A DNA stretch of 64,000 nucleotides from Paenibacillus daejeonensis DSM 15491 (GTDB lineage Bacteria; Bacillota; Bacilli; Paenibacillales; Paenibacillaceae): the NCBI RefSeq assembly GCF_000378385.1, contig NZ_KB899668.1, forward strand, positions 1-64,000, in the 5' to 3' direction. A program made the position numbers and the translations under genes. The notes beneath the pieces were generated by a model. That model ran no database searches and was not told the origin of the DNA. It saw nothing but the letters and a program-made list of their open reading frames with translations. This document shows, in pieces, positions 38,224 to 47,596 of the stretch; positions within the stretch are counted from its first letter, which is position 1; every line of letters begins with the position of its first letter.

Positions 38224-38745
38224 ATGATGAAATACGTACTGGGTATGTTGCTGATTGTACTGCTAGCGGGGTGTAGCGGCGGCAACGCATCTGAACCGGA
38301 AGAGCCGTTCTATGGTATACGAGGGACCGTGGTTGAAGAGGATGAGCAAAGGGTGCTGGTAGTCTCTAACGAGAAGCTAGGCAGAGAGGATATGGAAAAT
38401 CCACGTTACAATGCAGCCTGGTTGTCAGGCATTCATCGCAAAGTAGAGGTAGGCCAACAGGTTGAGGTTGCTTTTGACGGAGGGGTGAATGACAGTTATC
38501 CGCTGCAGGCGCAGGGAAAGTCGGTCAAGCAAATTCAGGATGAACAACCTGAGGGCGCGGCATTGTCTCGTGAGGAGGCGGTGCGTCAGGCTTTGCAGCA
38601 GGCAGAAAACTTGATTACTCCTACCGTGCTGGAAGTAGAGTATCTGGAGAGGTCAAGTGAGTGGCGTATTCTAATTTATGAGAACGCATCGATTAGCGAA
38701 AACTCGGAGGTTGAAGTAAGGGTCCAGGAAGAAGCGAACGGCTGA
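38224..38745 (+). CDS. DUF3221-type lipoprotein
   Basis: 173 residues with a signal peptide and lipobox LLAGCSGG. The YGIRGTVVEEDEQRVLVVS segment matches DUF3221 lipoproteins of Bacillales, which adopt a small OB-like fold and have no known function. AGGGGGCTGC precedes ATG 38224. A strong terminator follows. Confidence 0.75.
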   Translation: MMKYVLGMLLIVLLAGCSGGNASEPEEPFYGIRGTVVEEDEQRVLVVSNEKLGREDMENPRYNAAWLSGIHRKVEVGQQVEVAFDGGVNDSYPLQAQGKSVKQIQDEQPEGAALSREEAVRQALQQAENLITPTVLEVEYLERSSEWRILIYENASISENSEVEVRVQEEANG

Positions 38746-38753
38746 AAAAGCTC

Positions 38754-38806
38754 AAACGGCGAAAGCGATGAAAGGCCTGCCGCCTTCATGCTTTCGCCGT
38801 TTTCTC
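38754..38806. terminator. Bidirectional terminator between convergent genes
   Basis: AAACGGCGAAAGC..ATGAAAGGC pairs with GCCTTCAT..GCTTTCGCCGTTT (38754-38802), giving a stem of over 20 bp flanked by A-rich and T-rich ends. It serves the lipoprotein gene on the plus strand and the SET gene on the minus strand. Confidence 0.85.
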
Positions 38807-38825
38807 GTGCGTCCATAGGGGAAGG

Positions 38826-39218
38826 TCAGTTGGAGGTCTCTTCGTCATCCAGGAACCATAAATGGTCCATGCAGTCAGGTTCACCGTTATAATTAATCAA
38901 GATTTCTTCACCAGCCTGAATGTCACGATAGGCAAAAAAATCGAACGTATGCTTCTCAAAGCTGATATCGTAAATGGCATTCGGTTGATAGGAGTGGTTG
39001 AATAAACTGCCATAACCTAGTAGAATGGCGGTGTGGTTCTTGCCGTATTGGTAGACATAGTCAGCAAGGATCGTCTGCTCAATGTGGACATCGTCCTCAT
39101 TCTCGTAAGCGACGACGGGTGCTTCGTGAATGAGTGTGCCTTCCGGAATGTCGCAGGTTGCGAAAACACCGCGTCTGAACTCGCCTTTGCTGAGCGGGGA
39201 GGTGCGAACTTCGATCAT
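38826..39218 (-). CDS. SET-domain protein (putative protein-lysine methyltransferase)
   Basis: 130 residues, a minimal SET domain. RRGVFATCDIPEGTLIHEAPV forms the N-SET part; YGSLFNHSYQPNA and EEILINYNG are the SAM and knot-forming motifs (NHS-xPN and GEEI-x-x-Y). Stand-alone bacterial SET proteins are uncommon; some are proposed protein methylases. Its nearness to a sirtuin and an acetyltransferase gene may be coincidental. Confidence 0.85.
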   Translation of the reverse strand: MIEVRTSPLSKGEFRRGVFATCDIPEGTLIHEAPVVAYENEDDVHIEQTILADYVYQYGKNHTAILLGYGSLFNHSYQPNAIYDISFEKHTFDFFAYRDIQAGEEILINYNGEPDCMDHLWFLDDEETSN

Positions 39219-39346
39219 AGGTCACCTGTTCCTTATGAGATTAATAGCGTGCTATTTGATGTCATTCTAACGGACATTCGTCCAAACAGCAACCTTCCGG
39301 CTCGGACTAACGTTTACAATTACAGGCAGAGAAAGGAGTGCTGCAC

Positions 39347-40180
39347 GTGACAAAGACAGATGCTGAACAACATGAATCGGCTAAACCAGCTTGGTCCTGG
39401 CGACGTAAGCTTGCCTGGGGATCAGCGGGGCTGGCGGTCTTCGCTGCGGTGGTTATTGGCGGTAGCTATTGGTATGCCAGTTCTTTGAGCCCTGAGGAGG
39501 TTCTCGCCCGCGTGGACAAGCCTGCCGAAGTGGCAGAAGCAGGAGGTAACGAAGAGCCTGCAGGAAATGAGAACGTCGGAGAATCGACCGATCCTGTGAC
39601 AGCACCAGGTGGTAGCGGCGCGGAAGAAGGAGATCAACAGTCAACGACAACGCCTAGTGCTGACGAACAGCATACAACGACAGAGAATTCTGTGGATGCA
39701 GACACAACGTCTGAAACGACTGTGCCGCCTACACAGGAGTCCGCCCAACCTGAGTCGCCAGCAGCTTCGGGCGAGCAAAACCCGAACCCGTCCGCCAAGC
39801 CTGTTCAACCGGAACAACCGGAGCAGCCGTCGAACTCGGCAGCCAAAGGCCGGATTGATGCGAAGTACGATGGGCAATTACAAGCGCTCCAGAATTCCTG
39901 TACCGGCAAGATGCAAGCCCTTGTAGGTCAAATTGTGGGAGAGTTAAAGGGGGACAGCGATCTGCAGAAAATCCAGAGCAGCTATATGGGCAAAATCTCG
40001 GAAGCTGAATCGGGCTGTGATGGGCAATTCCAATCCATCATGTCGCAAGCTCAAGCGGACTACAAGCAAGCAGGAATTTCTACCTCTGAAATGCCCGGGT
40101 GGCAAAGTGCTTATGAATCCGCCAAGAACTCAGCGAGAGCTTCCGCATTGAGCTCGATTCTGGGAGCGGCATCGGAGTAG
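39347..40180 (+). CDS. Membrane-anchored protein with Ser/Thr-rich stalk and two-Cys C-terminal domain
   Basis: 277 residues. GTG 39347 has GAAAGGAG eight bases upstream; an earlier in-frame GTG overlaps that site. A charged cytoplasmic start is followed by one membrane helix (about residues 25-45), then a long low-complexity stalk rich in Ser/Thr/Pro/Glu (about 55-160) that should span the cell wall. The C-terminal domain (about 165-277) contains ALQNSCTGKMQALV, SGCDGQF and DYKQAGISTSE. The same pattern ends the next gene, so the two share a domain. Family not recognised. Confidence 0.65.
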   Translation: MTKTDAEQHESAKPAWSWRRKLAWGSAGLAVFAAVVIGGSYWYASSLSPEEVLARVDKPAEVAEAGGNEEPAGNENVGESTDPVTAPGGSGAEEGDQQSTTTPSADEQHTTTENSVDADTTSETTVPPTQESAQPESPAASGEQNPNPSAKPVQPEQPEQPSNSAAKGRIDAKYDGQLQALQNSCTGKMQALVGQIVGELKGDSDLQKIQSSYMGKISEAESGCDGQFQSIMSQAQADYKQAGISTSEMPGWQSAYESAKNSARASALSSILGAASE

Positions 40181-40296
40181 GGATGCGTATGTCCAAGAGT
40201 GCAACAAATAGTAGCAATATGTATAATTATGTATAGGTTGGATGCGGATCCTGCGCTATAATGCTAGTAAGATGACGAAAGGTGGTACATAACACA

Positions 40297-41325
40297 ATGA
40301 AGACTAGAATGATGGCAGCGTTGTTAAGCTTCCTGCTGGTGGCTGCCATGCTGCCGCTGACGGCAGCGGCTAGTGCCAAATCACTCAAATTGCAATCCAT
40401 GAATATCCAAATGCAATTCGACGGCCAGCGACTATCCCTGCCTTCCGGGCAGTTTGCATTTATTCATGAAGGTCGTACGTACATTCCGCTCCGTTTCTTT
40501 GCTAACGCCCTTCAGAAGGGGGTAGCATGGGACAGCAAGAGCCGCACGGTTACCGTCTCTGAGCCAACGGCCCAAGAGCAGGTATCGCTGCGGGAGTGGC
40601 TCATGAACGCTGCTCGCACGACAACGGCTTCGCAGCCTGTAAAATCAATTACGGCCGTTCCAATGGAAGCTAAGCTGGTTTTCCATGGTCAGGCCAAAGT
40701 GCTGCCGCAAGGACAAAGTATTTATAATGTAGATGGCAGCACCTATGTCCCTGTCCGCTTCATGTCAGAATCGGTAGGCACCGCGATCAACTGGAATGCA
40801 CAATCCAAGAGCATCACGGCAGAATCTGAAGCATACCGTAACAACCAGGGGCAACAACCAGGTACCACCCAGCCGGGCAATAATGGCGGGACGACGCCAG
40901 GAACTGGGACGGGCAATGGTAATGGTGGCAACACGGGCGGTACACCATCCACAGGCGGCAATACAGGAACACCGGGTGGCGGCACTGGTGGAGGCGGTGG
41001 CGGATCGACTGCAACCCAAGCCTCTATCGAAGCTGATGCCAAAGCAAAGCTGGACACGCTCAGAAACTCCTGTGTTGCTTCCATTGAATCGCTTGGACTG
41101 CAATGGTTTGGTGAGAAGGATGCGGCCAAGAGACAACAGCTCTACACGCAAGCTGAAGCCAAAGTAAACGAGTGTACGGTCAACTTTGAGCGTATTGTTG
41201 CAGATGCTGAGGCACAGCTCAAGGCAGGCGGCTTCAGTACATCGGGTCTGCAGGCTTTCCGTGATCAGTTCAACCGGGAGCTGGAGCAAGGCAGAGCACT
41301 AGTCGAGCAGTACATGAAGGGGTAA
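40297..41325 (+). CDS. Secreted stalk-domain (copper amine oxidase N-like) protein with two-Cys C-terminal domain
   Basis: 342 residues starting MKTRMMAALLSFLLVAAMLP, a signal peptide. Two copies of the Cu_amine_oxidN1 repeat follow (TYIPLRFFANALQKGVAWD and TYVPVRFMSESVGTAINWN), a cell-envelope module not tied to copper. A Gly/Thr/Asn-rich linker (about 180-240) leads to a ~100-residue C-terminal domain with TLRNSCVASIESL, KVNECTVNF and LKAGGFSTSG, homologous to the preceding protein's end. ATG 40297 is preferred over GTG 40282 because the signal peptide begins there. Confidence 0.75.
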   Translation: MKTRMMAALLSFLLVAAMLPLTAAASAKSLKLQSMNIQMQFDGQRLSLPSGQFAFIHEGRTYIPLRFFANALQKGVAWDSKSRTVTVSEPTAQEQVSLREWLMNAARTTTASQPVKSITAVPMEAKLVFHGQAKVLPQGQSIYNVDGSTYVPVRFMSESVGTAINWNAQSKSITAESEAYRNNQGQQPGTTQPGNNGGTTPGTGTGNGNGGNTGGTPSTGGNTGTPGGGTGGGGGGSTATQASIEADAKAKLDTLRNSCVASIESLGLQWFGEKDAAKRQQLYTQAEAKVNECTVNFERIVADAEAQLKAGGFSTSGLQAFRDQFNRELEQGRALVEQYMKG

Positions 41326-41339
41326 GCACCCCAGTAAGG

Positions 41340-41366
41340 CGGGGCCGATATCGGCCTCGTCTTTTT
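41340..41366 (+). terminator. Terminator after the stalk-domain gene
   Basis: CGGGGCCGAT (41340-41349) pairs with ATCGGCCTCG (41350-41359, one G:T) and is followed by TCTTTTTG. The loop is tight because the centre is palindromic. Confidence 0.75.
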
Positions 41367-41370
41367 GTTG

Positions 41371-41515
41371 CCTCTATTTGCTCGCACCACAGTTTTGCGG
41401 CCGCTGTAGCACACCTTTCTTCCTCTATTTGCTCGCACCACGGTTTTGCGTAAGCTGTAGCGTACCTTTCTTCCTCTATTTGCTCGCACCACGGCTTTGC
41501 GCCCGCTGTAGCACA
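41371..41515. repeat. 51-bp tandem repeat array 4 (three units plus partial)
   Basis: TGTAG begins at 41405, 41456 and 41507, each 51 bp apart. Conserved parts are the same as arrays 1 and 3 (GTAGC, ACCTTTCTTCCTCTATTTGC). A partial unit precedes the first. The array lies between the terminator of the stalk-domain gene and that of the convergent chemoreceptor gene; beyond a terminator hairpin, nothing else was seen in 41326-41688. Confidence 0.88.
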
Positions 41516-41627
41516 CCGCGCTTGGCTTGCACGCGGTTGAAACCGAAGCAAGCCTCACGGCGAGGCGTGACGTTGAACAATTACCGGATGGTGAAGAAAT
41601 TGCAGTCCTGATTGAGCGGCACATCAA

Positions 41628-41662
41628 ACAGCCCCCGCGTCCACAATGGATGCAGGGGCTGT
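41628..41662 (-). terminator. Terminator of the chemoreceptor gene
   Basis: ACAGCCCC (41628-41635) pairs with GGGGCTGT (41655-41662); inner bases GCGTCC/GGATGC extend the stem. It lies 27 bases past the minus-strand stop. T-runs are weak on both sides. Confidence 0.6.
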
Positions 41663-41688
41663 TGTTATTCGTATCGCGTAGAGTGTGG

Positions 41689-43446
41689 TTACACTTTAAA
41701 GCGCTCAGCCGAACGCTTGAGGTCCTCGGACATGCGCTCGAGCTCGCGAGCGGCGTAGCCGACCTCTTCCATCGATGCGATCTGCTCTTCGGAGCTGGCA
41801 GAGATGGACTGGGCGCCTGCTGCCGATTGACCGGCGATCTGTTCGATTTCCTGCAGGGAAGCGAACACTTCTTCCGAGCTGGCGGACAGCTGCTCGGCAG
41901 CGGCCGAGGTATCTTGGATGGAGGCAACCGACTTCACGGCGGATTCCTTGATGTTCTTGAAGAGTTCGCCGGTATGACCGATCAGCTTGAGCCCTTCCTC
42001 CACTTCCTTCTCGCCTTTGCGCATGGCCTCGACGGCCGATTCAATGCCGCTCTGCAGCGCATCTACCCGCTCAATAATCCGCTTCGCAGAATCGCTGGAC
42101 ACACTGGAGAGCTTCTTGATCTCTGCTGCGACAACCGCAAAGCCACGTCCATATTCGCCTGCACGAGAGGCTTCGATCGAAGCGTTAAGCGAGAGCAGGT
42201 TGGTCTGGCTGGCAATCTCGGTCATGAGGTTGATAATTTCACTAATCTCACGCGAGTGAGCCGAAGACTCGGTGATGACATTCGCAATGTCACGAACCGA
42301 CTCGTTAATGAGGTGCATCTGATTGATCGAACGCTCAATAAATTCATTGCCTTGGTGCGCTTCTTCTTCCGATTTCAAGGAAATCTCGTAAGCAGAAGCG
42401 GAGCTGTCTGCGATCCGGCGGATGCCGACCGTCATTTCCTCCATCGCTTGTGTACTCTGCTCGGTACCATTGGCCTGTACCTCAATACCTGTAGCAATTT
42501 CCTGAATCGAGTCAGCGGTATGCTTGGAAGCCTGAGTCAATTCCCCGACCGCAGCGTTGAGCGTACCCGAGGATTGAGCAACCTGTTCGGAGCTGGAGAT
42601 GACCTGAGCAATAAGCAGCTTCAGGTTCTGTGTCATGACATTGAAGTCCTGAGCCAGCTGCCCGGTCTCGTCTTTGCTGGTGACTTTGATATCCGGATCC
42701 GTGAGATGGCCGTCTGCGATCCGTCTGGCCTGCTGGGCGATTCGGCGGATCGGTGAAGCCAACTGGCTGGAGATCAGGAACGCGATAGCTGCTCCCACGA
42801 CGATAGAAATGGCAATCGAGAGGAAGATGGCCCGCAGGATATTTTCCTGGCCCTGATTGAAATCTGACAGATGCGTGTTGGCGACAATAACCCAGTTCCA
42901 GAAGGTCGTGCCTTCCCCGTAAGCGAGAACCTCAGAGGGCTCCTCCGTCTCACCCAATGTTGAATTATAATAGGTAAAGTCTCCGCCGCTCTTGGCTTTG
43001 CTCAAAATTTCCTCCACAGAGGTTAAGAGTTCACCTTCAAGCTCATCTCTAACATTTTGTCCCTCATTGCTACCCATGCTAGCGACAATAATGCCTTCAC
43101 TGTCTAGGATGAAGAAGCTGCCGTTCTCGCCGAGATCAATACTGCGGTTGCCGGGGCGTGTGCCGTCCGGGAGCTGGAAGCCAAGCAGCATCGACTTCAG
43201 CTGGGATTGGGCCTGATCGAGCGACATATCGCCGTTCATGACCGCTTCGTGGAAGGTGATAATGGTCTGATTGGCAATTTTGACGGTATTCTGGAGGTTG
43301 TTGCGGATCAGCTTGTCTGTCTCTGTCGTGGATACATTGTAACTCAGTACGCCGACGACGACCGTAGGAATGATCATCAGCAGCAAAAACGCAAGCATCA
43401 GCTTGACTCTGATCGTCAAGACGAAGCCCTTACGGGTGGTGGACAT
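41689..43446 (-). CDS. Methyl-accepting chemotaxis protein
   Basis: 585 residues from ATG 43446, which follows GAGAGGAGTTTCACAC; longer in-frame starts lie within the GntR gene. TM1 is at about residues 14-36. A periplasm-facing single-Cache domain follows (about 40-190, with [20 protein letters not shown] and [12 protein letters not shown]), then TM2 (about 200-222), a HAMP domain ([18 protein letters not shown]) and the signalling domain with the hairpin tip [27 protein letters not shown]. It overlaps the upstream regulator by 17 bases, so the receptor is co-expressed with the catabolic regulator and probably senses the substrate of the neighbouring pathway. Confidence 0.93.
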   Translation of the reverse strand: MSTTRKGFVLTIRVKLMLAFLLLMIIPTVVVGVLSYNVSTTETDKLIRNNLQNTVKIANQTIITFHEAVMNGDMSLDQAQSQLKSMLLGFQLPDGTRPGNRSIDLGENGSFFILDSEGIIVASMGSNEGQNVRDELEGELLTSVEEILSKAKSGGDFTYYNSTLGETEEPSEVLAYGEGTTFWNWVIVANTHLSDFNQGQENILRAIFLSIAISIVVGAAIAFLISSQLASPIRRIAQQARRIADGHLTDPDIKVTSKDETGQLAQDFNVMTQNLKLLIAQVISSSEQVAQSSGTLNAAVGELTQASKHTADSIQEIATGIEVQANGTEQSTQAMEEMTVGIRRIADSSASAYEISLKSEEEAHQGNEFIERSINQMHLINESVRDIANVITESSAHSREISEIINLMTEIASQTNLLSLNASIEASRAGEYGRGFAVVAAEIKKLSSVSSDSAKRIIERVDALQSGIESAVEAMRKGEKEVEEGLKLIGHTGELFKNIKESAVKSVASIQDTSAAAEQLSASSEEVFASLQEIEQIAGQSAAGAQSISASSEEQIASMEEVGYAARELERMSEDLKRSAERFKV

Positions 43447-44170
43447 GTGTGAAACTCCTCTCATGCGCATCGTAAAAATTAACAAAATTAGACATGTGGT
43501 GCTGCATCTGAAGCTTGGCCCGCTCGACATCCTGGTCCTCAATCGCTTCAAACACTTCCGGTAGGTCTGCCACAATGGATGCCTTGTCTACACGCTGTAG
43601 TTCAGGAATGAACCGCATATAAGCCGTCGTTAGGGCTCGTATAAGCATGATGGCAAGTGGATTGTGGGTAGACTCCGCCAGAATAAGATGAAAGCTTAAA
43701 TCCAGTTCGATGATTTCTCGGGTACTGCGGCTCTCCAGATCTATCATCGGCAGATACTCGCGCAGCCGCTCCAGATCCTTCGCTGTCCGACGTTCGGCAG
43801 CTAGTCCCGCACAGGGAATCTCCAGCATCTGACGAACATGGAACAGATCGAGCAGTGTCATGGTCTGGAAGGTTAGAGAAAGAATAATGGTATCACGTAC
43901 GTTGGTCATCGCATTGTCGGGATGGAAGTTGGCGATGACATAGCCGCTTTCTTTGTTGGGATTAGGCATGATGACTTGTTCGCGGTTTAAAATCTTCAAG
44001 GCTTCCCGGATCGTCGGGCGGCTGACACCAAAAGTTTGTGCTAGCTCCTCTTGCTTGGCTACACTTTCCCCGGGTTGAAGCTTCCCCTCATAGATGACTT
44101 CCTTGATGGCATTCGCGATTTGTTGAGGTACGGTCTGCAGCTCCACACCCCTGAAAATGGTCGTGTCCAC
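43430..44170 (-). CDS. GntR/FadR-type (FCD) transcriptional regulator
   Basis: 246 residues. The winged helix is at about 10-75 ([22 protein letters not shown]) and the all-helical FCD ligand domain from about 95 ([20 protein letters not shown]), with Asp/His metal-site residues typical of organic-acid sensors. The start is GTG 44170; AAGGAG lies about 15 bases upstream, an unusually long spacing. Divergent from the M24/Hyu operon and co-transcribed with the chemoreceptor, so it probably controls both. Confidence 0.9.
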   Translation of the reverse strand: MDTTIFRGVELQTVPQQIANAIKEVIYEGKLQPGESVAKQEELAQTFGVSRPTIREALKILNREQVIMPNPNKESGYVIANFHPDNAMTNVRDTIILSLTFQTMTLLDLFHVRQMLEIPCAGLAAERRTAKDLERLREYLPMIDLESRSTREIIELDLSFHLILAESTHNPLAIMLIRALTTAYMRFIPELQRVDKASIVADLPEVFEAIEDQDVERAKLQMQHHMSNFVNFYDAHERSFTHVHHP

Positions 44171-44202
44171 CGGTCTATTAATTCACTCCTTGTGTCCATA
44201 GG

Positions 44203-44214
44203 ATTCGTACGAAT
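44203..44214. promoter_or_regulatory. 12-bp palindrome, candidate operator of the FCD regulator
   Basis: ATTCGTACGAAT is a perfect palindrome 33 bases before the regulator start. GntR/FadR-type sites often have GT-N-AC cores of this kind. It sits downstream of a TTGACG (-35-like, minus strand) and so could mediate autoregulation. Confidence 0.5.
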
Positions 44215-44316
44215 TGGACGTTCGTCAATACTTAGTTATATCGACATAAAATGAGAATTCTGAAGTAAAAAAAATTTACACGGCTTTAGTCCTATTGTCC
44301 ATTATACTTAGAAGAG

Positions 44317-44332
44317 TAAATTTCCAAATTTA
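44317..44332. promoter_or_regulatory. Inverted repeat before the M24/Hyu operon
   Basis: TAAATTTCCAAATTTA has 7-bp arms around CC, immediately upstream of the AAGGAG site of the first gene. It may be a second operator or part of the leader. TATACT about 10 bases upstream is a possible -10. Confidence 0.4.
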
Positions 44333-44347
44333 AGGAGTGATAGTTCC

Positions 44348-45484
44348 GTGAAGCAAGGCCAGCACCTAGAAAAATTGACTTCAAGATGGTCGGCAATGGA
44401 TCACGCCATGGAGTCCTGCAACTATGATGTTACTATCATCTATGGAAAAGGCATTATTACTCAGTATGGCTATCTCAACTATTTTGGCGGTTACTTTCCT
44501 GTGCTGCGCCCGGGTTTTATCGTGTATCCCCGGGGTGGAAAACCGACGGCTTTTTATAACACGCGTGCGGATGCTTTTCTGGCCAAGCAGACGGGCACCA
44601 TCGAAGATGTCCGGTTTGCAGGGACAGGCGATGTGTTGGATTCGGAAGAGGCGCTTCTGGCTGATGTCGCTTCCCTCGTAGGAAGCTATCATCCTTCCCG
44701 GGTTGGTGTCGTGGGTCTAAAGTCCTTGATGACAGGGTTTCAACAGGCGTATCTGACTGCACGAATTGACGCAGTTGTAGAGGATGCATCAGGAATGGCG
44801 AACCGTATTAAAGCGTATAAGACAAACGAAGAAAAAGCAGGGATTGCTGCTGCCTTTGACCTTGCTGAGAGAAGCTTCCAGACGTTCAAGGAGCATTTGC
44901 GCGCGGGGGCCACTCCGGCAGAAGTGGCGGCAGAAGCGGAACGTGTCGCACGTGCTGGCGGGGCCATTGATACCTTGGTCTTTGTGGAAGAAGGGCCTTA
45001 TTTTCTTCGCAAGCCCACACTTACGCCACTGTCAGGGAATCGATTGGTGACGGCCTATGTCGAGTTGATCGATGCCAATGGCTATTGGATAGAGAAGGCA
45101 GGACTGTTCTCGCTTGGCCGTCCCTCGGACAAGGCCTTGCAGATTGGTGATGCTTGCGTGCAGGCAATGGAAGAAGTCAAGCGGAGCATTCGCCCAGGTA
45201 TGCGTGTAGGGGAGATCGGTCAAATTATCCGGCGCCATGGCGACAGTGTGCAGGCCGTGACCGGCATCTGGCATGGGCATGGCATTGGCGTTGATCACGA
45301 TATTCCGGTCATTTCCGACGATGGCGAAGAAATTCTGGAGCCGGGAATGGTCATAAGTATTCATCCTAACTTCGCAGATGCCGATGAAGAAGTGGGGGCA
45401 AGTATCGCCGACGTATTCATCGTGGGGGACGAGGATGTTCAAGGTCTGAGCAAGCTGCCATACGATATCGTTCATTTACAGTAA
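44348..45484 (+). CDS. M24 (creatinase/prolidase-fold) protein with degenerate metal site
   Basis: 378 residues. The N-terminal domain (about 1-150) and a pita-bread C-terminal domain resemble creatinase and Xaa-Pro peptidases. HGHGIGVDHD keeps the catalytic histidine, but two dinuclear-metal Glu positions are changed: the usual ITIEP reads ISIHP, and the last Glu of the family is Ala in GASIADVFIV. The first Asp region reads YWIEKAG. A metal-dependent peptidase is therefore unlikely, and a creatinase-like C-N hydrolase is more plausible. GTG 44348 follows AAGGAGTGATAGTTCC. First gene before hyuA/hyuB. Confidence 0.75.
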   Translation: MKQGQHLEKLTSRWSAMDHAMESCNYDVTIIYGKGIITQYGYLNYFGGYFPVLRPGFIVYPRGGKPTAFYNTRADAFLAKQTGTIEDVRFAGTGDVLDSEEALLADVASLVGSYHPSRVGVVGLKSLMTGFQQAYLTARIDAVVEDASGMANRIKAYKTNEEKAGIAAAFDLAERSFQTFKEHLRAGATPAEVAAEAERVARAGGAIDTLVFVEEGPYFLRKPTLTPLSGNRLVTAYVELIDANGYWIEKAGLFSLGRPSDKALQIGDACVQAMEEVKRSIRPGMRVGEIGQIIRRHGDSVQAVTGIWHGHGIGVDHDIPVISDDGEEILEPGMVISIHPNFADADEEVGASIADVFIVGDEDVQGLSKLPYDIVHLQ

Positions 45485-45499
45485 GAAAGGGGATTAATC

Positions 45500-47596
45500 A
45501 TGACTACATTTACACTGGGCATCGACGTGGGTGGTACGTTCACCGACCTGGTTGCCTTCAATACAGCTACTGGCGAGCAGGTAATTGACAAGGCATCCTC
45601 CACCCCCGCTGATCCATCGATCGGCGTATTGAACGGACTGGAGAGCATTGCTGCCAAGCTGTCAATGACGCGCAGCGAGCTCCTGGAGCAAACGAAGCTG
45701 ATCGTTCACGGGACAACCGTGACGACCAATGCCGTTCTTACCGGTCGTGGCGCCAAGACGGCGCTGCTGACGACCGAGGGCTTTCGCGATATTCTCCAGA
45801 TGAGACGCGGCGTACGCAGCAAGGAGCACTTGTTCAACAACAAATATGTGGCACCGGCCCCACTGGTCGAGCGCGATCTGCGGATCGGACTGAAGGAGCG
45901 TACGGATTCAGCAGGCACGCTGCTGCAGCCTGTTCTGGAGCAGGAAATTGTCCAAGCGGCCCGGCATTTCAAAGACCAGGGCGTCGAAGCGGTCGCGATC
46001 TGCTTCATGCATGCGTGCGCGAACCCGACCAACGAAATTGCGGCAGCAGAGCTGATGCGCAATCTGATGCCGGAAGCATTCGTTACGTACTCCTCTGAGG
46101 TATCGCCAATGGTCCGGTTATACAACCGTGTGAGCACGACCGTTATGAATGCCTATGTCGGACCCGTTCTGAAGTCGTATATTGACAGATTGCTTGGCGC
46201 ACTGCGGGAGCAGGGGTTCCACAAGGGCGAGCTGTTGATCATGCAGTCGAACGGAGGCATTACCAGCCCGCACAACGTAGCTGAGATTCCGGCGACGACC
46301 GTACTGTCCGGTCCTGCTGGCGGTCCAGTGGCAGGCAGTGCATTCGCACGGGCCTATGGCCGCGAGGAAGCAATTGTTATCGATATGGGCGGAACTTCAT
46401 TTGAGGCTTCAATCATTCGCGGGGGCGAAGTGACGATCCGCAAAGAAGGCGAGATTAACCGCAATCATATCTCCCTGCCAATGGCGGATATTCACTCGAT
46501 CGGCTCCGGCGGCGGCAGTATTGCCTGGATTGACGACGGAGGCATTCTCCGGGTTGGACCACAGAGTGCTGGTGCAAGACCGGGCCCTGCCTGCTACGGA
46601 CGCGGCGGCGAGCTGCCAACCTGCTCCGATGCCGACCTGGTGCTGGGCTATCTGAACGGCGATTATTTCCTCGGCGGCGAGATGAAGCTGGACGTAGAGC
46701 TGGCTGAGCGAGCCATCCGTGAGCACATCGCAGAGCCGCTCGGACTGAGCGTCGAGGAAGCAGCTTACGGCATCTACACGATCTCCAACCTCAACATGGT
46801 CAATGGCATCAAGGAGATTACGGTTCAGAACGGTTATGATCCGCGTGAATTCCCAATGGTTGTGGCTGGCGGCGCAGCACCGGTTCACGCTGCGATGATG
46901 GCGCGCGAGCTCGATATGACCGAGATGATTATTCCTAAGTATTCCTCCGTGCTCTGTGCGGTGGGCATGCTGGCCTCTGACTTGCGCCACGATTATGTGA
47001 AAAGCTTCCAGCACGGCTGGAACGAGATCGAGCTGCCGCTCATCGAGGCCATGCTGCGCAAGTCCCGTCAAGAGGGCTGGCAGGCGCTTGGACTGGAGGG
47101 CGTTACTGTCGCCAAGCGCGAGGTGATCATCGGTATTGATATGCGTTACAGCGGTCAGCATTACGAAGTAACCATTGAATTTGATGAGTCGATCCTGCTA
47201 GCTGGGGACAAAGCGCCAATCGAGGAGCTCTTCCACAAGGAGCATGAGCGGCTGTACGGATTTGACCTGCGCCACCATGAGCTGGAAGTTGTTAATCTGC
47301 GGATCTCTTGCCGCGGCAAGCAAGCCGTATTCGAATTGCCTCGCTCCGAGCAGGCCGCTGAGGGCGAGCAAGCGCAGCCGCGCGGCAGCCGCCGGATGTA
47401 CGACCCTGCGCAGCGCCAATCGGTAGAGGCACCGATCTATGACGGGGAGACGATGAAGGCCGGCACGCATGTAGAGGGACCTTGTATTGTTGAACTGATT
47501 ACGACAACCATTATTGTGCCTGCGGGCTTCGAGCTGGAGTACGGATCTTATGGCAGTTTCATCATGAAGGATGTTGCGAAGGGAGAGCGGTCTTAA
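45500..47596 (+). CDS. hyuA: Hydantoinase/oxoprolinase family protein, HyuA-type subunit
   Basis: 698 residues. TLGIDVGGTFTDLVAFN is the phosphate-1 loop of the ASKHA-fold ATPase; VIDMGGTSFEASII is a second nucleotide-binding segment and GSGGGSIAW follows it. Members (N-methylhydantoinase A, 5-oxoprolinase, acetone or acetophenone carboxylase subunits) couple ATP to ring opening or carboxylation. GAAAGGGGATTAATC precedes ATG 45500. It overlaps hyuB by one base (TAATG), indicating a two-subunit enzyme. The substrate is unknown; with a creatinase-like neighbour, a hydantoin or other cyclic amide is a reasonable guess. Confidence 0.9.
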   Translation: MTTFTLGIDVGGTFTDLVAFNTATGEQVIDKASSTPADPSIGVLNGLESIAAKLSMTRSELLEQTKLIVHGTTVTTNAVLTGRGAKTALLTTEGFRDILQMRRGVRSKEHLFNNKYVAPAPLVERDLRIGLKERTDSAGTLLQPVLEQEIVQAARHFKDQGVEAVAICFMHACANPTNEIAAAELMRNLMPEAFVTYSSEVSPMVRLYNRVSTTVMNAYVGPVLKSYIDRLLGALREQGFHKGELLIMQSNGGITSPHNVAEIPATTVLSGPAGGPVAGSAFARAYGREEAIVIDMGGTSFEASIIRGGEVTIRKEGEINRNHISLPMADIHSIGSGGGSIAWIDDGGILRVGPQSAGARPGPACYGRGGELPTCSDADLVLGYLNGDYFLGGEMKLDVELAERAIREHIAEPLGLSVEEAAYGIYTISNLNMVNGIKEITVQNGYDPREFPMVVAGGAAPVHAAMMARELDMTEMIIPKYSSVLCAVGMLASDLRHDYVKSFQHGWNEIELPLIEAMLRKSRQEGWQALGLEGVTVAKREVIIGIDMRYSGQHYEVTIEFDESILLAGDKAPIEELFHKEHERLYGFDLRHHELEVVNLRISCRGKQAVFELPRSEQAAEGEQAQPRGSRRMYDPAQRQSVEAPIYDGETMKAGTHVEGPCIVELITTTIIVPAGFELEYGSYGSFIMKDVAKGERS

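Noticed and set aside
41527-42756. A 409-codon plus-strand frame
   Set aside because: It is the antisense shadow of the chemoreceptor gene, whose MCP motifs are unmistakable on the minus strand.
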